Shown: positions 43,390 through 52,549 of the stretch, piece after piece
Position numbering within the stretch: position 1 is the stretch's first letter
Layout: each line of letters starts with the position of its first letter
NCBI RefSeq assembly: GCF_042754225.1
Contig: NZ_JBHZAH010000005.1
Location: 31,316 to 95,315 of the forward strand
Direction of reading: 5' to 3'
Source: Rhodococcus_G sp042754225
Lineage (GTDB): Bacteria > Actinomycetota > Actinomycetes > Mycobacteriales > Mycobacteriaceae
Length of the DNA: 64,000 nucleotides
The notes under the pieces: model-generated
What the model saw: the letters and a program-made list of their open reading frames with translations, nothing else
Database searches by the model: none
Told to the model about the DNA's origin: nothing
Translations under genes and position numbers: made by a program

Positions 43390-45006
43390 TCAGTCCACGC
43401 AGGGGGTGCCCTGGTCGGCGGCGATCGGTGCGCCCTGCGGACCGGCGGTCGGGGCGGCGGGCGCGGGGGTGGCCGCGGAGCCCGGAGCGCCGGTCTGCGG
43501 CGACGCCTGCGTGGTCGGCGGCGTGAGGTCGACGCCGATGCTGTCCGGGCCGAGGACGAGCGCGACCCGGTTCGCGGGCAGCGAGGAGTCCGCGACCGCG
43601 GTGACGCCGTACCGGTCGGCGAGCGTCCCGGCCAAGCCGTCGCCGCCGCTGCCGTACCGCACGCTGGTCGAGGTGGCGGCCGTGCCGGTGGACAGCGATC
43701 CCGTCCGGTAGCCGAGGGCCGCCATCTCCGACGCGGTCGAGGCGGCCAGGCCCGCGTGGTCGGTGCCGTTGACCACGTCGACGGTCTCGTGCCCGGACGG
43801 CGTGGGCGCCTTGGCGGTCGTGGTGGGCCAGCCGGTCGGGTCGCCCGTGGAGAAGAGCCGGCTCACCTCGGTGCGCAGCCGGGTGACGTCGACCTTGTTG
43901 ACGTCCTGGCCGTTGACGGTCGCGTACCCCTCGATCGGCAGGGTGTAGAAGTCCAGATCGCCGCCGGTGAGATTGGTCGCCTGCGAGGCGAACTTCACCG
44001 GGTCCATGCCGGAGTCGATGACGATGTCCTTCTTCGCCACGTCGACCAGACCCTGCATCTTGCCGATATTGCCGATCACGCCCGTCGACTTCAGGTTCGT
44101 GATGACGGCGGAGATGAACGCCTGCTGACGGTGGGTGCGGTCGAGGTCGCCGTTGTCGAGCCCGTGCCGCTGCCGCACGAACGCGAGCGCCTGGGAGGGA
44201 TCCAGGGTCTGCTTGCCCGCGGGGAAGTTCGCCCCCGAGTACTCGTCGTGCACGGGCGCGTTGAGGCACACCTGCAGCGGACCGAGGGCCTGCGCGATGT
44301 TGTAGAAGCCGATCAGGTTGACCTCGGCGAAATGGTCGATCGGCACGTGCAGCAGGTTCTGCACGGTGGTCAGCGTGGACCGGCGCCCGACCTCACGGGA
44401 GCGCTGCTCGAGATCGGCGGGGTCGGTGACGCCGGTGTCCCTCAGTCTGGTCTCCTCGTCCGCCTTCGCGAGCCCGTACGCCTCCTTGATCTTGCGCATG
44501 CCGTAGCCGGGGACGTTGACGTAGTCGTCCCGCGGGATCGCCGCCGCACTGGCCCGGCTGCCGTCGCCCGGCACGTGCAGCAGCAGCAGCGTGTTGGTGT
44601 TGTAGCCGCCGACGTCGCTGTCGCCCGCGTGCAGCTTGTCGGTGACGAACTGTGCCGGCAGGTCGCTGCCGTCCATCGCCTTGCGACTGTCCAGGCCGAT
44701 GAGCAGGATGTTCGTGTCGCCGTGCACCGACCGAGGGGCGTCGGGTGCGAGCGCCTTCAGGGCGTCGGAGGTGTACATCCCCGAGGTCAGGCCGGCCTGC
44801 GCGGCCCAGCCGATCCCGACGCCGGCGAGTACCACGGCCGACATCGTCCCGGCCGCGATGCGCATCCCGCGCAGGCCGGCCGGTGAGCGCTCCGGGTTCC
44901 GCCTCGGTTGCCGGCTGTGCCTGGCGCGCCGGTGTGCCCGACGCGGCCCGGGGCGTCCCGGCGACGCCGAGGTGGAGGAGTACGACACGAAGGCCACGGT
45001 ACCCAT
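43390..45006 (-). CDS. LytR-CpsA-Psr (LCP) protein with LytR_C domain
   Basis: A 538-residue envelope protein. A long basic cytoplasmic N-terminus (about 1-47) is followed by one membrane helix (48-68), the LCP domain (about 95-325) and a LytR_C domain (about 395-490), with a Pro/Ala-rich tail ending PCVD. The LCP domain shows NILLIGLDSR, the catalytic Arg/Asp segment AAIPRDDYVNVPG and ALAFVRQRHG. Known: LCP enzymes attach arabinogalactan or other polymers to peptidoglycan in mycolic-acid bacteria. Two-domain LCP-LytR_C proteins are typical of this group. Convergent with the DedA gene with 4 bases between. Confidence 0.92.
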   Translation of the reverse strand: MGTVAFVSYSSTSASPGRPGPRRAHRRARHSRQPRRNPERSPAGLRGMRIAAGTMSAVVLAGVGIGWAAQAGLTSGMYTSDALKALAPDAPRSVHGDTNILLIGLDSRKAMDGSDLPAQFVTDKLHAGDSDVGGYNTNTLLLLHVPGDGSRASAAAIPRDDYVNVPGYGMRKIKEAYGLAKADEETRLRDTGVTDPADLEQRSREVGRRSTLTTVQNLLHVPIDHFAEVNLIGFYNIAQALGPLQVCLNAPVHDEYSGANFPAGKQTLDPSQALAFVRQRHGLDNGDLDRTHRQQAFISAVITNLKSTGVIGNIGKMQGLVDVAKKDIVIDSGMDPVKFASQATNLTGGDLDFYTLPIEGYATVNGQDVNKVDVTRLRTEVSRLFSTGDPTGWPTTTAKAPTPSGHETVDVVNGTDHAGLAASTASEMAALGYRTGSLSTGTAATSTSVRYGSGGDGLAGTLADRYGVTAVADSSLPANRVALVLGPDSIGVDLTPPTTQASPQTGAPGSAATPAPAAPTAGPQGAPIAADQGTPCVD

Positions 45007-45225
45007 CGGCGTTGGGACGTTCCGACGGCCTCGTGCGGGTGGACGGCGGCGGCCACCCGAGCCTGGGAACTTCTTTACCCGGCCTTATGATCCACTGCCC
45101 GTCGGCGCCCGACGAAGGTCCATCTGTTGACGATGCGTTGGTGGTCCGTTGAATTAGGCTGTGACACACGCTATTCCGTGGAACCGGGGATGGGTCAGGT
45201 GCGCTCGACGGGGCACACTGGTGCG

Positions 45226-46170
45226 GTGTCGTTCGTCGATGTCCCGCTGACGTTGTCCACCGCCGCGACGTCCTGGCGGTGGGACGTCCCGACCCTCGCC
45301 GTGGTGACGGCACTCACAGCCGGCTACTGGCGCGCGCACGCGACGGCCGCGCGCCGCGGCGAGGGCGTCGGCCGGGGCCGGCTGCTCTGCTTCCTGCTCC
45401 TCGGCTGCGGGGTGTGGCTGGTGGCCGCGCTCAGCTTCGTCGGGGTGTACGCCGACACCCTGTTCTGGGTGCGGGCGCTGCAGGTGGTGCTGCTGCTGTT
45501 CGTGGTCCCGTTCGGGCTGGCGCTGGGCAAGCCCGTCACCGTCCTGCGTGCCTGCCTGGGCGAGACCCGCCGGGCGCGTGTCGACGCGGTCGTGGGTAGC
45601 CGGGCCGCGCGGGCCCTGACCTATCCCGCCACGACCTCCCTCGCGATGCTCGCGACGCCGTGGCTGCTCTACCTCACCGGGTGGTACCCGGCCGTGCTCG
45701 AACACCAGGGGGTGGACCAGCTGACCCGGCTGGTGCTGGTGGCGGTCGGGTTCGGCTACTTCTACTCGCGGCTGCAGGTCGACCCGGTGCCGCACCGGTA
45801 CTCCCAGATGATCTCGCTGGCGATCACGGTCGTCGAGGTGATCGGTGACGGGGTGCTCGGCATCGTCATCTGGCTCGGGCCGGAGATCGCGGCGGAGTAC
45901 TACCAGCAGTTCGCGCGGAGCTGGGGGCCGGACCGGCGCACCGACCAGGCGATCGGCGCAGGCATCCTGTGGCTGCTCGGCGACGTGATCGGCATCCCGT
46001 TCCTGCTGGTGCTGATGCGGGCGCTGCGCCTCGACGACCGGGCGCAGGCCGAGGCGATCGACGCCGAATTGGACGCTGGGGAGCTGGCGAGCACTCCCGT
46101 CGCGGCGGATGCCCCGGGCCTGTGGTGGGAACAGGACCCGCAGCTGCAGGAGCGATTCCGCCGGCGGTAG
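45226..46170 (+). CDS. CtaG-type cytochrome c oxidase assembly protein
   Basis: A 314-residue membrane protein with about seven helices, including RLLCFLLLGCGVWLVAALS, DTLFWVRALQVVLLLFVVPF and a C-terminal pair with WLLGDVIGIPFLLVL. It matches actinobacterial CtaG-like (caa3_CtaG) proteins with a conserved His in LEHQG and DPVPHRYSQM. Role: copper delivery to, or assembly of, the terminal oxidase, from family knowledge. The start is uncertain: GTG at 45226 gives the family-like VSFVDVPLTLS; ATG at 45190 or 45127 would add residues without support. Confidence 0.8.
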   Translation: MSFVDVPLTLSTAATSWRWDVPTLAVVTALTAGYWRAHATAARRGEGVGRGRLLCFLLLGCGVWLVAALSFVGVYADTLFWVRALQVVLLLFVVPFGLALGKPVTVLRACLGETRRARVDAVVGSRAARALTYPATTSLAMLATPWLLYLTGWYPAVLEHQGVDQLTRLVLVAVGFGYFYSRLQVDPVPHRYSQMISLAITVVEVIGDGVLGIVIWLGPEIAAEYYQQFARSWGPDRRTDQAIGAGILWLLGDVIGIPFLLVLMRALRLDDRAQAEAIDAELDAGELASTPVAADAPGLWWEQDPQLQERFRRR

Positions 46171-46241
46171 GCGGACCGGCCACAGAGAATTCTCATACCC
46201 CTGCCACCGTCGTCCAAATTATCGCCAGTAGGTTCGGGAGT

Positions 46242-47606
46242 ATGGTTGCCGCACATGTGAATCCATCCCGCCTACGCCGATGGTGGCCGGGCCTCGCGCT
46301 GGTCGTGGCGCTGCTGGTCGTGGCGGCGGGCGCGGCCCTGTGGATCGGGTCGGATCGCTCCGCGGGCAGCGTCGTCGCGATCGTGAACGAGGACGCGGGC
46401 ACGGTCGCGGCGGGCAAGCCGGTGCGCACCGGCGACCAGGTGGTCGCCTCGCTGCAGGAGTCGGACGCGTTCGACTGGGAGGTCGTCGACGCGGAGGCCG
46501 CCACGGACTCGAAGTACCTCGCGTCGGTGACCATCCCCGAGGACTTCTCCGAGACGGTGGCCTCCCTCGGCACGACAGCGCCGCGCCAGGCCCAGCTGTC
46601 CGTGCACCGCAACGGCGGCTCGGCCGGCGACGCCGACGCGATGTCGGCCCTGATGACGACCGTCTCGGAGCAGACCGGCGCGAACGGCATCAAGAACCTG
46701 CTCAGCGGCATGTCCTCGGCGCGGAGCCAGCTGCAGCAGACCTTGCTGCCCGCCCAGCTGCTCGCGACCGCGACCGGCGCCGCGGACACGCAGGCCCAGC
46801 AGTTGCTCGGCAGCGTCGACTCCGTGCTGCCGTACCTGAAGACCGCGAACGACGGCGCGAACCAGTTGGTGGACGTCGCGGGCAAGGTGTCGGGGATGGT
46901 CGGGCAGGCCAGCGGCCCGGCGGGCGAGTTGTCCGACCGGCTGACCTCGCTCGGCGTCACCATCGGCGACCTCACCACGGGCACGGCGCGACTGCAGGAG
47001 GGGCTCGGCGCGACGACCAGGGCCCTGCGCGCATCCGGGCTCGACACCGCCAACGTGGCCGGGACGCTCGAGCGTACGGCCGCCGACCTCGGTGCGGTGT
47101 CCGCACAGCTGAAGGCCGCCACCGCCGTGCTGGGCGCCGGCGTCGGGCCGGACACCGACCTCGGTGCGGCGGTGCGCAGCGGATTCGACCAGCTGCGGGA
47201 CGTGTCCGCGCAGTTGAGCAGCGCGGGCGAACAGCTGCAGTCCGGGATCGGGCCGATCGCGGAGCAGGCGCCCGCGATGCTGGGGGAGACCAAGAGTCAG
47301 ATCCTGGCCGGCATCACCCAGCTCAAGACCGTGTCGGCGCAGCTCAACGATCAGCTCGGCAAGGGTGTCGGTGCCATCCCGGTGCGTAATGCGGCTCAGC
47401 AGCAACAGATTTCGTCGGTGCTCAGTTCTCCGGTGTCCGTGGTCCAGACCGGTGGAGCGGCGGAACCCGGACTGCTGACCGCGCGCAATGCGGCGATCGC
47501 CTTCGCCGCGACCACGCTGCTGCTCGCCTGTGCCCTCGGGTGGTCGCTGCGCCGCGGGCGCGCGGTGTCCGCACCTCCCGTGGCGGACTCCGCCGATGCG
47601 TCATAG
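46242..47606 (+). CDS. YhgE/Pip-like membrane protein
   Basis: A 454-residue protein with one N-terminal membrane helix (about 15-37) and one near the C-terminus (about 420-440). The extracytoplasmic core starts with AIVNEDAGTV, the YhgE/Pip N-terminal signature also seen in ABC-2-type exporters. About 250 residues of helical, coiled-coil-prone sequence follow, with many Gln, Ala and Leu. It lacks the six-helix ABC-2 domain of full Pip proteins, so it is a shorter form. Known members are phage receptors or ESX/T7SS accessories; no function can be given here. Confidence 0.75.
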   Translation: MVAAHVNPSRLRRWWPGLALVVALLVVAAGAALWIGSDRSAGSVVAIVNEDAGTVAAGKPVRTGDQVVASLQESDAFDWEVVDAEAATDSKYLASVTIPEDFSETVASLGTTAPRQAQLSVHRNGGSAGDADAMSALMTTVSEQTGANGIKNLLSGMSSARSQLQQTLLPAQLLATATGAADTQAQQLLGSVDSVLPYLKTANDGANQLVDVAGKVSGMVGQASGPAGELSDRLTSLGVTIGDLTTGTARLQEGLGATTRALRASGLDTANVAGTLERTAADLGAVSAQLKAATAVLGAGVGPDTDLGAAVRSGFDQLRDVSAQLSSAGEQLQSGIGPIAEQAPAMLGETKSQILAGITQLKTVSAQLNDQLGKGVGAIPVRNAAQQQQISSVLSSPVSVVQTGGAAEPGLLTARNAAIAFAATTLLLACALGWSLRRGRAVSAPPVADSADAS

Positions 47607-47613
47607 TGGGGCA

Positions 47614-48336
47614 ATGCCGACCACACCGAGCGTGACGACACGAACTCTGGGCCTGGCCGCGATCGCGGCGACGGGTGCGCTGGTGGCGGGCTGCGGCACC
47701 GGCGCGACGGTCGGTACCGACGGACCGCCGCCCGGCATCAGCACCCAGGCCACCGGGAAGGTCACCGGCACGCCCGACACCCTCACGGTCGTGCTCGGCG
47801 TGCAGACGCAGGGCACCGACGCCAACGGCACGCTCGCGGCGAACGCGGAGAAGGCGACCGCCCTCGTGGACTCACTGAAGTCCAAGGGCGTCGATGCCAA
47901 GGACATCCAGACCAGTGGGCTGTCCGTGCAGCCGACCTTCGGTCCCGACGGCACGATCACCGGCTACCAGGTCGGCAACCAGGTGACCGCGACGGTGCAC
48001 GAGGTCGCCCGGGCCGGTGAGGTGATCGACGCCGCGGCCGCCGCGGCGGGCGACGCGGTGCGCGTGCAGCAGACCAGCTTCTCGATCGCCGACGACGGCG
48101 AACTGCGCGCCCAGGCCCGCGAGCGCGCGGTGCAGCAGGCGCAGGCCCAGGCCGGCCAGATCGCCGCCGCGGCCGGGGTCGGGCTCGGCCCGGTCCGGTC
48201 GATCACCGAGGTGCCCGCGACTGGGCCGGCTCCGATGCCGGGGTCCGCGGCGCTCGCCGACCGCGCGCCGACGCCGATCGAGCCGGGCAGTCAGGAACTC
48301 AGCGTGAGCGTGCAGGTGGTGTACGACGTCGACTGA
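47614..48336 (+). CDS. SIMPL-domain lipoprotein
   Basis: A 240-residue exported protein. The lipobox LVAGCG puts the acylated Cys near residue 27. The SIMPL (DUF541) domain follows: STQATGKVTGTPDTLTVVLGVQTQG at the start, DSLKSKGVDAKDIQTSGLSVQPTF in the middle, and a paired C-terminal strand SVQVVYDVD. It is 8 bases after the YhgE-like gene and probably part of that operon. The function of SIMPL proteins in actinobacteria is not known; some are outer-envelope stress proteins elsewhere. Confidence 0.86.
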   Translation: MPTTPSVTTRTLGLAAIAATGALVAGCGTGATVGTDGPPPGISTQATGKVTGTPDTLTVVLGVQTQGTDANGTLAANAEKATALVDSLKSKGVDAKDIQTSGLSVQPTFGPDGTITGYQVGNQVTATVHEVARAGEVIDAAAAAAGDAVRVQQTSFSIADDGELRAQARERAVQQAQAQAGQIAAAAGVGLGPVRSITEVPATGPAPMPGSAALADRAPTPIEPGSQELSVSVQVVYDVD

Positions 48337-48345
48337 GTCGCCGGC

Positions 48346-49314
48346 TCAGCGCAGCGCGTCCCACCGGTCCGGGTCGCACTCGAGTGCGGACCGGTCCCAG
48401 TTCCCCAGGTCGGCGGCGGCGCGGTAGGTGTCCTGCAGGAACTCGAGCACGGTGGCGTCCGGGTCGGCCGCCTTCCGCACCGCCTCGTAGGGGAGCAGGA
48501 ACTGCTGGAATTCGTTGCTGTAGAAGGCGTCCCGCGGGCCGACCGGGAAGCCGGCGAAGCCTTCCGGCGCCGGGTAGGAGTACGAGTAGAAGGCGCCCTC
48601 CTCGCCGCCGCCCGGCCAGAAACCGCAGCTGCTCAGCTCGTGCGAATAGCCCTCGACCATCACCCAGTCGCCGCAGTTGGGTGCCCCGCCCGGATGGATG
48701 GGCGCGGATCGGCCGGAGAACCGGGTGCAGGCCAGATCCATTGCACCCCAGAAGAAGTGCACGGGGCTGACCTTACCGACGAAATGGGACCGGAATGTCC
48801 TGAAGACGCGGTCGGCCTGCACCAGTTGACGCCAGAACAGGCTCGCCGCGTCCGGGTCGTAGGCGCAGTGCACGGTGTCCTCGGCGAACGGGATGGCGGG
48901 CTCGACCTCGTTCGGGGTGGGCTGGATACGTACGTCGATCCCTAGGTCGGCGAGCGCCTGCATGGTCTCGGCGTGGAACTGTGCAACCGACTTCGGTTCC
49001 AGCGCAACCTCGCCCGCGCCGCCGTCACTGGTCCGCAGGTGCAGGCGGTTGCTGCAGAAGTCGAACTCGATGTCCAGTGCTCGGGTGCCGTACGGGATCG
49101 CGCCGGTACCCAGGCCCCGTGCGGTGACATACGACGTCACCTGCCACCAGTGATTGACCAGGGGCGAGAGCGACAGTCGGACCTTCCCGACAATCTGCAT
49201 CCACATGTGCAGCGTGTCCCGGGTTTCGGTCCAGTCGGCCACGCGAAGCGCGGGCCAGGCCGGGGCGGTCGGGTTGTGCTCGTTCACCGTGCCTCCGTCC
49301 GGGTGATTGCTCAC
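48346..49314 (-). CDS. DUF5996 family protein
   Basis: A 322-residue soluble protein of the DUF5996 family, recognised by AWPALRVADWTETRDTLHMWMQ with LSPLVNHWWQV, and by VSPVHFFWGAMDLACTRFSGR and a conserved YSHE-SS-FWPGG segment. No signal peptide. Mostly beta with conserved Trp and His; no catalytic role is established. The 3' end is ten bases from the convergent SIMPL gene. Upstream is a hydrolase on the opposite strand. Confidence 0.82.
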   Translation of the reverse strand: MSNHPDGGTVNEHNPTAPAWPALRVADWTETRDTLHMWMQIVGKVRLSLSPLVNHWWQVTSYVTARGLGTGAIPYGTRALDIEFDFCSNRLHLRTSDGGAGEVALEPKSVAQFHAETMQALADLGIDVRIQPTPNEVEPAIPFAEDTVHCAYDPDAASLFWRQLVQADRVFRTFRSHFVGKVSPVHFFWGAMDLACTRFSGRSAPIHPGGAPNCGDWVMVEGYSHELSSCGFWPGGGEEGAFYSYSYPAPEGFAGFPVGPRDAFYSNEFQQFLLPYEAVRKAADPDATVLEFLQDTYRAAADLGNWDRSALECDPDRWDALR

Positions 49315-49435
49315 CGGTAGTTCGGATTCAGCTGGAGCGTGGATCGACGAGCCGAGTCTATCGACCGGCGGTGCCGTTCGGCAGGGCGCGAGTCAATACC
49401 GGCCGCCTGCACCGATCGCGGCCTAAGCTCGACCC

Positions 49436-50275
49436 GTGGCACACACCGAGTCCTCGTTCATCGGCAATCACGGCACTCGCATCGAGTACGCCGTCTGGAC
49501 CCCGGACGGGCCGCCCGTCGCGGTACTCGTGCTCGCCCACGGGTTCGGCGAGCATGCCCGCCGCTACGACCACGTGGTGGAGCGCCTGGTCGGGCTCGGT
49601 CTCGTGGTGTACGCGCCCGACCATCGCGGGCACGGGCGGTCCGGCGGCAAGCGCGTCGAACTCAAGGCGTGGACGGACTTCACCGACGATCTGCACCAGC
49701 TCGTCGGGATCGCGACCACCGAGCGCCCCGGACTGGACCTCTACCTGCTCGGACACAGCATGGGCGGTGCGATCGCCCTGTCGTATGCCCTGGACCACCA
49801 GGACCTGCTGGCCGGTTTGATCCTGTCCGGCCCCGCGGTGGACGTGACCACCGGCGTGCCCGGCGTCGTCGTCGGGGTCGGCAAGGTGGTCGGCCGTTTT
49901 CTCCCGTCGCTTCCGGTGCAGTCGCTCGACGCCGACCTGGTCTCTCGTGACCCGGAGGTTGTCGCCGCATACAAGGCGGATCCGCTGGTGCACCACGGCA
50001 AGGTTCCCGCCGGGATCGCGCGCGGGTTGATCGTCAACGCCGAGTCGCTGCCCGACCGGCTGCCGACGCTGCGGATACCCCTGCTGCTGCTGCACGGCAG
50101 CGAGGACGGCCTGGTGAACGTCAACGGGAGCCGCATGATCGCGGCGACCGTCGCCTCGGACGACCTGACCTACACGGAGTACCCGGGGCTGTACCACGAG
50201 GTGTTCAACGAGCCCGAGCGTGAGCAGGTGCTCGACGACCTCGTGGCCTGGCTGCGGCCGCGGCTCGCCCCCTGA
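49436..50275 (+). CDS. monoacylglycerol lipase-like alpha/beta hydrolase
   Basis: A 279-residue hydrolase starting at GTG, the same length as the mycobacterial monoacylglycerol lipase Rv0183. Nucleophile Ser in LLGHSMGGAIAL, oxyanion HGFGEH, catalytic Asp in LHGSEDGLVN and His in YHEVFNEPE. PDHRGHGRS is also family-typical. No signal peptide is visible, though the mycobacterial relative is wall-associated. The next gene is an exported phospholipase C that releases diacylglycerol, so the pair could act in sequence on phospholipids. Confidence 0.88.
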   Translation: MAHTESSFIGNHGTRIEYAVWTPDGPPVAVLVLAHGFGEHARRYDHVVERLVGLGLVVYAPDHRGHGRSGGKRVELKAWTDFTDDLHQLVGIATTERPGLDLYLLGHSMGGAIALSYALDHQDLLAGLILSGPAVDVTTGVPGVVVGVGKVVGRFLPSLPVQSLDADLVSRDPEVVAAYKADPLVHHGKVPAGIARGLIVNAESLPDRLPTLRIPLLLLHGSEDGLVNVNGSRMIAATVASDDLTYTEYPGLYHEVFNEPEREQVLDDLVAWLRPRLAP

Positions 50276-50448
50276 CGCCGTCGGTGGCCGCGCTCGAAGG
50301 GTTCGCGCCGGGCACCAATCGTATGACCGGCGTTGGGGAATCGGGCCCCAGCTGTTAATTGGACAAACGTCCAATGTGGCGATGTTCGGCACATGATTGT
50401 GGGTACTCTGCGGGCGCTGCTGTCGACTTCCTGCCACGAGGGGATTCC

Positions 50449-52548
50449 TTGTCCAGAAATCTGTCCCGGCGTCGATTCCTGTCCGTCGGCGCGGGTGCCC
50501 TCGGGGCCGCAGCCGTCGGGTCGTTGCTGCCGCCGTCGCTCCAGTCGGCACTCGCGGCGCCGGTCGGGCCGGGCAGCCTCGATTCGATCGAGCACGTCGT
50601 GCTCCTCATGCAGGAGAACCGATCCTTCGACCACTATTTCGGCGCGTTGCGCGGAGTGCGAGGCTTCGGTGACCCGAACGCGCTCACACTGCGCAACGGG
50701 CACAGCGTGTTCGAGCAGCCCGGTCCGGGCGGTCCGGTGTTGCCCTTTCCGATCCGTGCCTCCGCCCAAGCTCAGCGGATGGACACGCAGAACGTGACCG
50801 GCCTCGACCACAGTTGGGAGGGCGGCCACCAGGCTCTCGCGGGCGGATGGCACGACGGCTGGATTGCCGCGAAGACCCCGACCACGATGGCCTACTACGG
50901 CCGCGAGGACATTCCGTTCCACTACGAACTCGCGGACGCCTTCACGATCTGCGACGCGTACCACTGCTCGGTCCCCACCTCCACGAGCCCGAACCGCAAC
51001 TACTGGGTGAGCGGCTACACCGGTTTCGAGCCGGACGGCTCCCGCGCGGTCACCAATGCCGCCTACGATCCGTGGCACGCCGGGTACCCGTGGAGCACGG
51101 TTCCCGAACGCCTGCAGGCGGCAGGCGTGACGTGGAAGACCTACCAGGAGTGGGACACCTTCAGCGACAACAACCTCGAGTACTTCACCGTATTCAAGAA
51201 GGTGGCCGCACACCTGCTCGGGAACCCCGGACTGGTCCCCTACGAGCTGCAGACGCTGTCCGGGTTCTATCTCGCGCTGCCAAAGATGCCGCCCGAGGTC
51301 CAGGACGTGGCGCTGCGGGCGCTCGAGGGTGCGGTGAACGGACTGTCCCCCGCCGACCGGGTTCTCTACGACCGAGCGCTGCGCCGGTCGCGCCCCGGCA
51401 CGCTGGCCGCCGAGTTCCGCCGGGACGTCGAGTCCGGGTCGCTGCCGCAGGTGTCCTATCTGGTGCCGTCCGAGGTCGACTCCGAACACCCGTCGGGGTC
51501 GTCGCCGGCCGCGAGCGCAACCCTGGTGTACCAGGTGCTCGACGCGATCGCTGCCGACCCCGACCTCTGGGCGAAGACGGTCGTCATCATCAACTTCGAC
51601 GAGAACGACGGCTACTTCGACCACGTGCCGCCGCCCCGGCCGCCGCGCGATGCGGCCGACGAATGGGTCGGCACCGAGCCGTTGGGGCTGGGGCCGCGGG
51701 TGCCGATGACGATCGTGTCGCCGTGGACCGTGGGCGGGTTCGTGTGTTCCGAGGTGTTCGACCACACCTCGACCACTCGGTTCCTGGAGAAGCGGTTCGG
51801 GTTCACCCAGCCGGAGATCAGCCGGTGGCGACGCACTGTCAGCGGCGATCTCACCTCCGCGTTCGACTTCGCCGTGCCGCGGAGCAGGCCGTCGCTCGCT
51901 CGGCCGGCCGCCACGCCGCCGCTCGACCCACGCTGGACGCCGACCCCGCCGGCGAACCAGCAGATGCCGGTCCAGGAACGCGGAACCCGACCGGCGCGAC
52001 CGCTGCCGTACCAACCCGACGGGCATGCCGTGATGGACCCGAAGTCGCGCACGCTGGCCCTCGACCTGACCAACAGCGGCAAGGCCTCCGCCCACTTTTC
52101 CCTGTATCCGTACGCGGGCGAGTTCACGGAGCCACGCCACTACGACGTGCTCGGAACTGTGACCGACACGGTGTCGGTGACGGGGGAGCGATACGCGCTG
52201 ACCTTGCTGGGGCCCAATGGTTTCCGGCGTGAGATCCAGGGAAGCGTAGCTGGTGCCGCGGGCGCGTTGACGGTCCGCACCACCGTCGACCAGGGGGCGC
52301 GGGCCTTGCGCTTGACCGTTCACAACCCCGGCGCCGAAGCGCTGACCGTGCGGTTGGACGGGGCGGAGCGCGGGGTCGAGCCCGGAGCGGAGTCGTCCTG
52401 GACGGTACGTTCGACCGACGGCTGGTACGACGCGACGCTGACGGTGTCCGAGGACCGGACCTTCCGGCGCCGCCTGACCGGCCACATCGAGAACGGTCGG
52501 GTCAGCGTCAGTGCGGGTGCCGTATCCGTGACCGATGGTGAGGACTGA
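50449..52548 (+). CDS. phosphocholine-type phospholipase C, Tat-exported
   Basis: A 699-residue enzyme. It starts at TTG five bases after a GAGGGG site. The Tat signal LSRRRFLSVGAGALG ends near LAAPVG. The catalytic domain has ENRSFDHYFG near residue 55 and INFDENDGYFDHVPPP near 380, typical of acid-phosphatase-fold bacterial phospholipases. Two C-terminal DUF756 beta domains follow (about 520-690). The length is as expected for the non-haemolytic PlcN/PlcC group. Releases phosphocholine and diacylglycerol; mycobacterial homologues are virulence-linked. The downstream gene starts two bases after the stop. Confidence 0.9.
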   Translation: MSRNLSRRRFLSVGAGALGAAAVGSLLPPSLQSALAAPVGPGSLDSIEHVVLLMQENRSFDHYFGALRGVRGFGDPNALTLRNGHSVFEQPGPGGPVLPFPIRASAQAQRMDTQNVTGLDHSWEGGHQALAGGWHDGWIAAKTPTTMAYYGREDIPFHYELADAFTICDAYHCSVPTSTSPNRNYWVSGYTGFEPDGSRAVTNAAYDPWHAGYPWSTVPERLQAAGVTWKTYQEWDTFSDNNLEYFTVFKKVAAHLLGNPGLVPYELQTLSGFYLALPKMPPEVQDVALRALEGAVNGLSPADRVLYDRALRRSRPGTLAAEFRRDVESGSLPQVSYLVPSEVDSEHPSGSSPAASATLVYQVLDAIAADPDLWAKTVVIINFDENDGYFDHVPPPRPPRDAADEWVGTEPLGLGPRVPMTIVSPWTVGGFVCSEVFDHTSTTRFLEKRFGFTQPEISRWRRTVSGDLTSAFDFAVPRSRPSLARPAATPPLDPRWTPTPPANQQMPVQERGTRPARPLPYQPDGHAVMDPKSRTLALDLTNSGKASAHFSLYPYAGEFTEPRHYDVLGTVTDTVSVTGERYALTLLGPNGFRREIQGSVAGAAGALTVRTTVDQGARALRLTVHNPGAEALTVRLDGAERGVEPGAESSWTVRSTDGWYDATLTVSEDRTFRRRLTGHIENGRVSVSAGAVSVTDGED

Positions 52549-52549
52549 C